Translations under genes and position numbers: made by a program
The notes under the pieces: model-generated
Database searches by the model: none
Seen by the model: the letters and a program-made list of their open reading frames with translations, nothing else
What the model was told of the DNA's origin: nothing
DNA from: Gaiellasilicea sp051005735
GTDB lineage: Bacteria; Actinomycetota; Thermoleophilia; Gaiellales; Gaiellaceae
Direction of reading: 5' to 3'
Assembly: GCA_051005735.1 (NCBI GenBank)
Contig: JBPCJB010000167.1
Location: 1-17,178, forward strand
Length of the DNA stretch: 17,178 bases
In this document: positions 8,147 to 13,845 of the stretch, piece after piece
How the letters are laid out: the number at the start of each line of letters is the position of its first letter
Numbering within the stretch: position 1 is the first letter of the stretch

Positions 8147-8827
8147 ATGGCACGAGGTCGCCGCCATCCGTCGGTGGCAGGCATCGATCCCCAGGCGCTC
8201 GCCGATTTTCAGGCGGGGATCCGAAAGCGGTACACCGACGACCAGATCCTGGCGGAGCTCCGGGAGAGCGCGGCGCGACTCGGACGCTCGCCGACCATGC
8301 GGGAGTTCGCCGCCGACCCCCAGACGAAGGTGCATCCGCAGACGGTGATCGAGCATTTCGGGAGCTGGAACGCGGCGAAGCGCCGGGCCGGCCTCGTCCC
8401 ACGGCGGTTCGCGACCCGCGAGGAACTGCTGGGCCGCCTGCGCGCGCTCGGCGAGGAGCTGGGGAGGACGCCGACGGCCCGCGATCTTGACGCGCGCAAA
8501 GGCTCGATGCCCTCCAAGTCGCTGCTTTGGCACACGTTCGGCTCGCTCGCGCAGGCGCTTCGAGAAGCCGGATTCGACGTTCCCCTAGGCGAGGAACGGC
8601 TCGAGCGGGCCGTGGAGCAGGGAGCAACGCTTGCGCGTGACCTTGGCCGCCTACCCAAGATGGACGACTGGAAGCAGGCTCGGCGCGCGGATGCGTCGCT
8701 GCTGACCGAGTGGCAGGTCTACCGGATGATCGACGTCCAGCCGGCGTGGGCCGCGTTCCAGTACCTCGTCCGCGAGCGGTTGCTCGACGAGAACGTCAGC
8801 GTCGCGCCGGACGGCGCCGTTGGCTAA
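8147..8827 (+). CDS. Free-standing protein with three HNH_repeat-like (homing-endonuclease-associated) repeats
   Basis: A 226-residue protein that I read as three diverged copies of a roughly 57-residue unit: 30-84, 89-145 and 150-212. Each has an amphipathic helix, then a LGRxPTxxD/E-like turn (ARLGRSPTMREF, EELGRTPTARDL, RDLGRLPKMDDW), then a second helix ending in an aromatic FGSWNAAKRRAG-like motif (FGSLAQALREAG in the second copy). This resembles the homing endonuclease associated repeat, a small putative DNA-binding module often attached to HNH nucleases. No HNH or other nuclease motif is present, so this is probably a DNA-binding protein of unknown target. The family link is from memory of the motif. 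The ATG has a TCTAAG eight bases upstream. The 3' end overlaps the opposing amidotransferase gene by 4 nt. Confidence 0.75.
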   Translation: MARGRRHPSVAGIDPQALADFQAGIRKRYTDDQILAELRESAARLGRSPTMREFAADPQTKVHPQTVIEHFGSWNAAKRRAGLVPRRFATREELLGRLRALGEELGRTPTARDLDARKGSMPSKSLLWHTFGSLAQALREAGFDVPLGEERLERAVEQGATLARDLGRLPKMDDWKQARRADASLLTEWQVYRMIDVQPAWAAFQYLVRERLLDENVSVAPDGAVG

Positions 8828-9621
8828 CTGGCCGCGAGAGCGATCGCCGCGAGCCGCTTGAGGCAGGAGACGCCCTCCTGCGGGGCCCGAACGGAGGGGA
8901 GGATCGTCTCCTCGATATAGGACCGATCCGGATGGAAGCGATGGACGGCCTCAACGCGGCCGTCGACGACGTGGAGCAACGTCCCCTCGTCGAGCTCGCG
9001 CTTGCGCAGGGTCAGCCGGATCGTCCGTTCCAGCACGTCCAACGCGTCGCGGGTCGAGGCGAAGAAGAGCTCCTTGCCGCTCGTCCCGATCCAGAGCGGC
9101 CGGCCGACGGCGCGGGCGAGGAAGAGCGTGGAGGGGGCACGCTCGTCGAGCCAGCTCGTGGCCATCGCGCCGTGCAGCTCCTCGAGCGCCTCGGAGCGAC
9201 CGTCGGCGTGCTCGGCGAGCGCGAAGATCGCCTCGGAGTCGACGGTCATGTCCGGAGTGGCGCGCTGGAAGCCGTAGCGCTCGAAGATCTCGTCGTCGTT
9301 GACGATGATCCCGTTGTGGATCCCGACCACGGCGCCGTGTCGGATCGGGTGGTTGTTGGCCTCGATCCTGGGGTGGCCCTTGGTGTAATCGCGGACGTGC
9401 ACGAGCACCTGGGTCGCGGCCGCCGGCACGTGCAACTCCTCGAGCAGAGCGCTCGCCCCCGACCGCCGCTTGACGACGCTGACGCCGGAATCGGCGCTCC
9501 GGTAGGCATAGCCGACCGCGTCCGCGCCTCGCTCGGCGATCCCGGCCAGCAGCGCCTGCGCCGCGAGCGTCCTTCTCACCTGGGAGGCTGGGTCGAGGCT
9601 GTATCCGGCGATTCCACACAT
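8824..9621 (-). CDS. Orphan class II glutamine amidotransferase
   Basis: N-terminal-nucleophile glutaminase domain on its own, 265 residues. Cys2 after the initiator Met (MCGIAGYS) is the expected nucleophile, exposed after Met removal. Other active-site landmarks: LVHVRDYTKGHP (R77), NNHPI around 89-93, GIHNGIIVND (H102, N103, G104) and TVDSEAIFAL (D128), the pattern of GlmS/PurF glutaminase domains. There is no SIS, phosphoribosyltransferase, synthetase or asparagine-synthase domain to use the ammonia, and no such partner gene adjoins. The gene may serve a distant partner or act as a plain amidohydrolase. A TAGGAT box lies 10 nt before the ATG. Divergent from the sigma gene at 9769 and convergent with the HNH_repeat gene. 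Confidence 0.87.
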   Translation of the reverse strand: MCGIAGYSLDPASQVRRTLAAQALLAGIAERGADAVGYAYRSADSGVSVVKRRSGASALLEELHVPAAATQVLVHVRDYTKGHPRIEANNHPIRHGAVVGIHNGIIVNDDEIFERYGFQRATPDMTVDSEAIFALAEHADGRSEALEELHGAMATSWLDERAPSTLFLARAVGRPLWIGTSGKELFFASTRDALDVLERTIRLTLRKRELDEGTLLHVVDGRVEAVHRFHPDRSYIEETILPSVRAPQEGVSCLKRLAAIALAAS

Positions 9622-9631
9622 GCTTCGGTTG

Positions 9632-9637
9632 ATCCTA
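9632..9637 (-). promoter_or_regulatory. TAGGAT box, putative -10 of the class II amidotransferase gene
   Basis: On the minus strand TAGGAT ends 10 nt before the ATG at 9621, implying a leader of only a few bases. Same hexamer as before uppP and the decarboxylase. No -35 match seen. Confidence 0.4.
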
Positions 9638-9768
9638 GGTTCGTTATCGGCTGGTGAGGACTGGACTTGAAAAGGCTAGACGAAAGGTGTTGTGGGGAAG
9701 TTAGGGCGGACGTCGTCGGCGCCAAGCCAGGTTCGCCACAGGCGCCCCGTTCCCTCGCTCCGACCCCC

Positions 9769-10782
9769 ATGCTCAAGCCTGCGCCGCTCCACGCCGATAG
9801 ATCGCTCACAGTGGAGCACAATGCAGCCGAGCCCCTCGCCGACCCCAGATCCGAGCCGCATCTGGAGCTCCTGCCCGCGTTGGACGATCCGGCCGGGGAG
9901 GAACCCGAGAGCGAGGACGAGCCCACCGGGAACGGGCCCGATGGCGCGCCTGTCGCGGAGACGACTCAGGACCCTCTCAAGCTCTATGTTCGCGCGATCG
10001 GCGATGGGCGCCTCCTCACGGTCAATGAGGAGCGCGAGCTCGCGCGGCGCAAGGATCTCGGCGACGAGGCAGCCAAACGGAAGCTGATCGAGTCGAACCT
10101 CCGGCTCGTGATGTCGATCACCCGCAACTACACGAAGGCGGGAGTGCCGCTGCTCGATCTGATCCAGGAGGGAAATCTCGGCCTGATCCGGGCGGTCGAG
10201 AAGTTCGACTACCGAATGGGGTTCAAGCTCTCGACCTATGCCACCTGGTGGATCCGCCAGGCCGTCACCCGCGCCCTCGCCGAGCAGGGGCGGACGATCC
10301 GGCTCCCCGTTCATGTCGCCGAGCAGGTACGGCGGGTGACGCGCTCACGCCGGTTGCTCGCCCAGAAGCTGAACCGCGAGCCGAAGCTCGAGGAGATCGC
10401 CGAGGAGAGCGGCTTCACGCCCCTCCGCGTCCGCGAGCTGCTCGAGCTCGTCGAGGACTCGCTCAGTCTCGAGACACCGGTGGGCGACGGGGAGAGCCTT
10501 TACGGCGACCTCCTCCAGGACACGAAGTCGGCCGAGCCGGACGTCGAGACCGCCGAGCGGTTGCGCGCCCAGGAGCTCGGGGTGGCCCTCGAATCGCTGA
10601 ATCCTCGCATGCGACACGTCCTCGGCAGGCGCTTCGGGCTGGACGGCGCCGCCCCCGAGACGCTCGAAGAGGTCGGCGCCGGCCTCGGGATCACGCGTGA
10701 GCGCGTTCGGCAGCTCGAGTCTCGCGCCCTGCGCGAGCTCCGCTCGATCGCCCCGGCGCTCGAGTTCTACCTGCGGACGTAA
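9769..10782 (+). CDS. RNA polymerase sigma-70 factor, RpoD-like (regions 1.2 to 4)
   Basis: Directs RNA polymerase to promoters. From the ATG at 9769 it has 337 residues: about 65 acidic, low-complexity residues, region 1.2 (DPLKLYVRAIG), region 2 with LIQEGNLGLIRAVEKFDYRMG and the -10-reading helix STYATWWIRQAVTRAL, region 3 (RTIRLPVHVAEQV, KLNREPKLEEIAEESG), and region 4.2 (TLEEVGAGLGITRERVRQLESRALRELR in pieces, about 299-326). The DNA-reading helices are almost those of housekeeping sigma factors, so its promoters may overlap with those of the neighbour. A TTG at 9667 would add 34 residues and has GTGAGGA upstream, but those codons (AAA, AGG, CTA, TGT) are unlike the rest of the gene, so I prefer 9769; the start is uncertain. 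Confidence 0.93.
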   Translation: MLKPAPLHADRSLTVEHNAAEPLADPRSEPHLELLPALDDPAGEEPESEDEPTGNGPDGAPVAETTQDPLKLYVRAIGDGRLLTVNEERELARRKDLGDEAAKRKLIESNLRLVMSITRNYTKAGVPLLDLIQEGNLGLIRAVEKFDYRMGFKLSTYATWWIRQAVTRALAEQGRTIRLPVHVAEQVRRVTRSRRLLAQKLNREPKLEEIAEESGFTPLRVRELLELVEDSLSLETPVGDGESLYGDLLQDTKSAEPDVETAERLRAQELGVALESLNPRMRHVLGRRFGLDGAAPETLEEVGAGLGITRERVRQLESRALRELRSIAPALEFYLRT

Positions 10783-10795
10783 CGAGAGTTCTAAG

Positions 10796-10839
10796 CGCCA
10801 GAGCTTGCGTTTCAGAAACACAAGCCAACGGCTCTGGCG
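10796..10839. terminator. Bidirectional hairpin terminator between convergent sigma genes
   Basis: CGCCAGAGC (10796-10804) pairs with GCTCTGGCG (10831-10839), nine perfect base pairs. Inside, CTTG (10804-10807) with CAAG (10821-10824) and GTTTC (10809-10813) with GAAAC (10815-10819) offer an inner stem competing for one base. It fills the 60-bp gap between the two stop codons. No long U-run follows on either side, as is common in high-GC actinobacteria. Confidence 0.75.
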
Positions 10840-10842
10840 GGT

Positions 10843-11922
10843 TCAGTGGAGCGCGACCGCTTCCATCTCGCGCAGCGTCGAGAGCCGCTTGAGCGAGTCG
10901 ATCTCGATCTGACGCACGCGCTCGCGGGTCAGCCCGAGTCGCCGGCCGATCTCCTCGAGCGTCTTTGGCTCGGAGTCTGCGAGGCCGTAGCGAAGGGTCA
11001 CGACCTGGCGCTCGCGCTCACCGAGCGTCTCCAGCGCCTCCTTCAGCGCCTGGCTCCGCAGCGAGACCTCGACCTCCTCCCCGGGTAGCGGCCCATCGCC
11101 GGCGACAAAGTCGCCGAAGACGGCGTCCTCGGTCTCGCCGACGGGCTGGTCGAGGCTTGTCGACGCGCGCGCGGCAGCCCGAACCTCGATCGCCTGCTGA
11201 AGGGGCAGCGAGGCTTCCTCGGCGATCTCCTCGAGCTTCGGCTCGCGGCCGAGCTGTGTCCAGAGCGTCCGCTCGGCGCGATTCATCTTCTGCAGCCGCT
11301 CGACGCTGTGAACGGGCATCCGAATCGTGCGAGCCTTGCCCGCCAGGGCTCGCGCGACCGCCTGGCGGATCCACCAGGTCGCATAGGTCGAGAACTTGAA
11401 GCCGCGGCGCCAGTCGAACTTCTCGACGGCGCGGATCAGGCCGAGCGTCCCTTCCTGGATCAGGTCGAGAAACGGCAGCCCCTGATTACGATAGTTCTTG
11501 GCGATCGAGACGACGAGCCGGAGGTTCGACTGGATCATCCGCTGCTTCGCCGCCGGGTCGCCTCGTTCGATCCGCTTCGCGAGCTCGACCTCTTGGGCGG
11601 CGGTCAGGAGCTGGTGGCGACCTGCTTCGCGCAGGAAGAGCTGGAGCGCGTCGGTCGTCGTCTCCTGAGCAGCGGCCGGCGCCACAGCAAGCTCGGGAGA
11701 GGCCGCTTCCGACTCAGGCGAAGCCGGATCCTCCGGAACCAGCTCGATTCCACGATGCTCGAGCTCACGATGGAGCGCGTCCTGCTCGAACACGTCGAGC
11801 TCGTGTGCCTCGACGAGCTCGACAAGCTGAGCCGCGCGCAAGGACCCCGCCTGCTCGGCGCCCTCGAGCAACTGCTGAACGCCGTCATTGCGAAGGATGT
11901 GGTCGATGTCGATCGTCGTCAT
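10843..11922 (-). CDS. RNA polymerase sigma-70 factor with region 1.1-like N-terminus
   Basis: A 359-residue sigma factor. Residues about 10-65 form a helical acidic domain (VQQLLEGAEQAGSLRAAQL, ELVEAHELDVFEQDALHREL) resembling region 1.1, which in housekeeping sigma factors blocks free DNA binding. Then region 1.2 (DALQLFLREAGRHQLLTA), region 2 (LIQEGTLGLIRAVEKFDWRRG, FSTYATWWIRQAVARAL), region 3 (RTIRMPVHSVERLQKMNR, LGREPKLEEIAEEA) and region 4.2 (KTLEEIGRRLGLTRERVRQI). It could be the main or a group 2 sigma factor; the shorter region 1.1 and shared neighbourhood do not settle this. The ATG is the first codon before the conserved N-terminal domain; no ribosome site is obvious. It converges on the other sigma gene. 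Confidence 0.93.
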   Translation of the reverse strand: MTTIDIDHILRNDGVQQLLEGAEQAGSLRAAQLVELVEAHELDVFEQDALHRELEHRGIELVPEDPASPESEAASPELAVAPAAAQETTTDALQLFLREAGRHQLLTAAQEVELAKRIERGDPAAKQRMIQSNLRLVVSIAKNYRNQGLPFLDLIQEGTLGLIRAVEKFDWRRGFKFSTYATWWIRQAVARALAGKARTIRMPVHSVERLQKMNRAERTLWTQLGREPKLEEIAEEASLPLQQAIEVRAAARASTSLDQPVGETEDAVFGDFVAGDGPLPGEEVEVSLRSQALKEALETLGERERQVVTLRYGLADSEPKTLEEIGRRLGLTRERVRQIEIDSLKRLSTLREMEAVALH

Positions 11923-12010
11923 AGGTGCGGCGGCAAGCCTGCGCGACTTCTACCTGGACGATCGGCCTCTGAAACGCCGCGATCGCCCACGCACGATAAG
12001 CGACGTTATG

Positions 12011-12205
12011 TCAAGTTGGCACTCGCGAGGCCTGGCGCGTCGTCGCGAGCGCCACTCCCCCGAGCAGGACCGCGATTCCGAGGAGCTGCACCGACGATGG
12101 ATCCTCGGACAAGAGCACGAGCGCGAGGATCACCGTTCCGACCGGTTGCAGGGTCAGCAACATCGACGTCACGATGGCGTCGAGTCGCGGCAGCGAGACC
12201 GATGC
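12011..12205 (-). pseudogene. C-terminal fragment of an EamA/DMT-family transporter
   Basis: Starting at the codon right after the uppP stop and in the same frame, 64 codons are open to a TGA. The translation is typical of the end of an EamA-domain drug/metabolite transporter: SLPRLDAIVTSMLLTLQPVG, then VILALVLLSEDP, then SVQLLGIAVLLGGVALATTR. That corresponds to the last two membrane helices with the Q-P-V and LLG...GGVALA signature. A whole transporter has about 300 residues and ten helices, so some 80% is absent. There is no good start codon of its own. Most likely it is the remnant of a deleted gene, the deletion having brought uppP up to it; a read-through extension of UppP or a real small protein from an internal ATG are less likely. 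Confidence 0.75.
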
Positions 12206-13144
12206 TCAGAATCCGGCTGAGCGGATGCCCGTCACGATCAGGAGCAGCACGACCGCGGCGGCAAGCAGGCGATAGACCACGAAGAGCGAGTAGTCGTGCC
12301 GGCGCACGTACCCGAGAAGCGCCGAGATGGCGAGGAGGCCGCTCGCTCCGGACGCCAGCGAGCCGACGAGGAAGGGGCCGGTGGCGCCGGGAGGCAGATC
12401 GGCGAGCAGGACATCGGTGATTCCCTTGTACGCCACGGCGCCGAAGGTGATCGGGACGAGCAGCAGGAACGAGAAACGCGCCGCCGAGTCGCGATCGAGC
12501 CCGAGGAACCTCCCCGCGGTGATCGTGATCCCCGAGCGCGACACGCCCGGCATCAGGGAGAGGCATTGCGCGAGCCCGACCGCTACCGCCGCCCGAAACC
12601 CGAGATTCCCCATCCGCTTCGACTCCGGCTGCCGGTCGGCCAGCCAGAGCAGGCCCCCGAAGAGAGCGAGCAGGATCGCGATCTGCCACGGCTCCCCCAG
12701 GTTCTCTGCGATCAGGGTCTCTCCAAGCGCCCCGACGAGCGCGGCCGGGACGGTCGCGATCGCCACGAGCCACGCGATCCGCTCGTCCACCGTCTCGATC
12801 CGCCGCCGGCGCAAGGAGCCTGCCCACGCCGCCGCGAGTCGGAGGATGTCCTCGCGGAAGTAGGCGGCGACTGCGATCAGAGTTCCCAGATGAAGGGAGA
12901 CGTCGAAGGTCTGATTGAAGGCGTCATTCTCCTTCAGGAACTCCCAGTCGAAGAGCCAGGGGACGAGGATCAGGTGGCCCGAGGAGGAGATCGGGAGCAG
13001 CTCGGTCGCGCCCTGCACGAGCCCGAGCACGAGCGCCTGCCAGTTCGGGAGCGCCTCAGCGCTATCCCCGATTCCGAGCACGGTCAGGACGAGCGCAGCG
13101 AGGAATGCAGCGCCCGCTACGGCATAGACGCCCGCCCGGTGCAT
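12206..13144 (-). CDS. uppP: Undecaprenyl-diphosphatase UppP (BacA family)
   Basis: Integral membrane phosphatase converting undecaprenyl pyrophosphate to the monophosphate, which recycles the lipid carrier for peptidoglycan and other envelope polymers; its overproduction confers bacitracin tolerance. The 312-residue protein carries both signature regions: QGATELLPISSSGHLILVP (44-62; E48, S53-S55, H57) and PGVSRSGITITAGRFLGL (199-216; R203). FDVSLHLGTLIAVAAYF at 80-96 and the RDSAARFSFLLLVPITFGA stretch are also typical. An extra hydrophobic helix at about residues 5-25 precedes the usual start of the family. The ATG is supported by a TAGGAT box 6 nt upstream. An EamA fragment follows the stop codon directly in frame. 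Confidence 0.95.
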   Translation of the reverse strand: MHRAGVYAVAGAAFLAALVLTVLGIGDSAEALPNWQALVLGLVQGATELLPISSSGHLILVPWLFDWEFLKENDAFNQTFDVSLHLGTLIAVAAYFREDILRLAAAWAGSLRRRRIETVDERIAWLVAIATVPAALVGALGETLIAENLGEPWQIAILLALFGGLLWLADRQPESKRMGNLGFRAAVAVGLAQCLSLMPGVSRSGITITAGRFLGLDRDSAARFSFLLLVPITFGAVAYKGITDVLLADLPPGATGPFLVGSLASGASGLLAISALLGYVRRHDYSLFVVYRLLAAAVVLLLIVTGIRSAGF

Positions 13145-13150
13145 CGCGCG

Positions 13151-13156
13151 ATCCTA
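13151..13156 (-). promoter_or_regulatory. TAGGAT box, putative -10 of leaderless uppP
   Basis: Minus-strand TAGGAT ends exactly 6 nt before the uppP ATG, placing the expected transcript start at the A of the start codon. It lies in the 26-bp gap after the small membrane protein gene, where no Shine-Dalgarno is visible. Confidence 0.45.
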
Positions 13157-13170
13157 GAGGCGTGGTCGGG

Positions 13171-13350
13171 CTAGTCGCCGCGTAAGCGCACGAAGAGGAA
13201 GATCGCGGCCGCGCTGACGAGCGAGAGGATCAGTGCCGTGGCGCTCGAGACGCCGACTGCGAGCATCCCGAGCCACAGGATGACGAAGAAGAGAGCGGCC
13301 CAGAGGAAAGCCTGCACTCCCTGATCGATGCTCGGGAAGCGGAGATGCAT
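13171..13350 (-). CDS. Small two-helix membrane protein, unknown function
   Basis: A 59-residue reading frame. After MHLRFPSIDQG come two hydrophobic helices, about residues 12-33 (VQAFLWAALFFVILWLGMLAVG) given here only in part as FLWAALFFVILWLG, and 35-54 (SSATALILSLVSAAAIFLFV), ending in the basic RLRGD. Codons are strongly G/C-ended like the neighbouring genes, which separates it from the overlapping frames. A TACGAT box ends 7 nt before the ATG. uppP begins 26 bp downstream on the same strand. I do not recognise the family. It could be an accessory subunit of a membrane complex, but nothing in the sequence says which. Confidence 0.65.
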   Translation of the reverse strand: MHLRFPSIDQGVQAFLWAALFFVILWLGMLAVGVSSATALILSLVSAAAIFLFVRLRGD

Positions 13351-13357
13351 CGCGCCG

Positions 13358-13363
13358 ATCGTA
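13358..13363 (-). promoter_or_regulatory. TACGAT box, putative -10 of the small membrane protein gene
   Basis: Minus-strand TACGAT ends 7 nt before the ATG at 13350, the same spacing class as the TAGGAT boxes of this window. A TTGGGG 15 nt further upstream is at best a weak -35. Confidence 0.35.
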
Positions 13364-13412
13364 CTGCACCCGACCGCACCCCAATCACCTCGGCGGGCTG
13401 CGGAGAAACTTT

Positions 13413-13425
13413 CCGCAAATTGCGG
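13413..13425. promoter_or_regulatory. 13-bp palindrome in the gap upstream of the small membrane protein
   Basis: CCGCAAATTGCGG has 6-bp arms around one A. Just before it, GCGGA (13400-13404) and TCCGC (13412-13416) form an overlapping inverted repeat, so alternative pairings exist. A second short one, CTTGCTCGCAAG, lies at 13444-13455. The stretch 13351-13600 has no credible gene; these palindromes, about 60 bp before the 13350 start, could be operator sites. Confidence 0.35.
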
Positions 13426-13554
13426 TGTTCATCCCCGGGAGCGCTTGCTCGCAAGACGACACCCGACTAGGTTCTGGCGTGCAGGGAGCACGGAGCGCGA
13501 CTAGACCGAAGCCGAGCTCGAGGGCCGTACGCGCAAGCGGAAAGTCAGCGGGCA

Positions 13555-13600
13555 CGGTGGACGAAAGCGCCACCGGCTCCCTGAATTTTTGCGTCCACCG
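13555..13600 (-). terminator. Stem-loop directly after a stop codon, terminator-like
   Basis: CGGTGGACG (13555-13563) and CGTCCACCG (13592-13600) are perfect 9-bp arms. On the minus strand the stem begins at the base after the TAG of the 57-residue ORF (13601-13603), and an A-rich/T-rich pair (CAAAAA with CTTTCG) extends it imperfectly. The position fits a transcription end for the minus-strand genes running from 15125 down to here. Confidence 0.55.
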
Positions 13601-13774
13601 CTACCGGGTGCTGCCGAGCGCTCGCAGGAGTCGATGTGCGAATTCGGCGCCCAGCAGGGCCTCGAGTCGGCTGAGCGCTGTCGGATCTGGCGCCTCCCGA
13701 TCGAGCGCGAAGCAGTGGGCGAGCAGGAGATCGGAAGCAGCCGTCTCACGCGGACTGACGGCAGCTGCTTCCAT
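13601..13774 (-). CDS. Hypothetical 57-residue protein
   Basis: The frame reads MEAAAVSPRETAASDLLLAH, then CFALDREAPDPTALSRLEAL, then LGAEFAHRLLRALGSTR. Codons are mostly G/C-ended, and GGAAG lies 3 nt before the ATG. The content suggests two or three amphipathic helices with leucine heptad-like spacing, perhaps a small helical adaptor. A stem-loop starts right after the stop, which favours a real gene end. It follows the four-helix membrane protein gene after 71 bp on the same strand. I do not recognise the family, and a chance frame cannot be excluded. Confidence 0.5.
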   Translation of the reverse strand: MEAAAVSPRETAASDLLLAHCFALDREAPDPTALSRLEALLGAEFAHRLLRALGSTR

Positions 13775-13845
13775 CAGCTTCCGTATCGGCTTCGGAGCGC
13801 AGTCCGAGCGATCCCTGGCGCGAGTGAAACGCCGGGGCCTGGTTT

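Noticed and set aside
12009..12014. Exact TTGACA on the minus strand as -35 of the sigma gene starting at 11922
   Set aside because: No -10-like hexamer lies 15-19 nt downstream, and the site coincides with the stop codon of the EamA fragment.
13385..13573. A 62-codon minus-strand frame in the gap before the small membrane protein
   Set aside because: Third-position G/C is clearly lower than in real neighbours, it contains no recognisable segment, and it runs through the stem-loop and palindromes.
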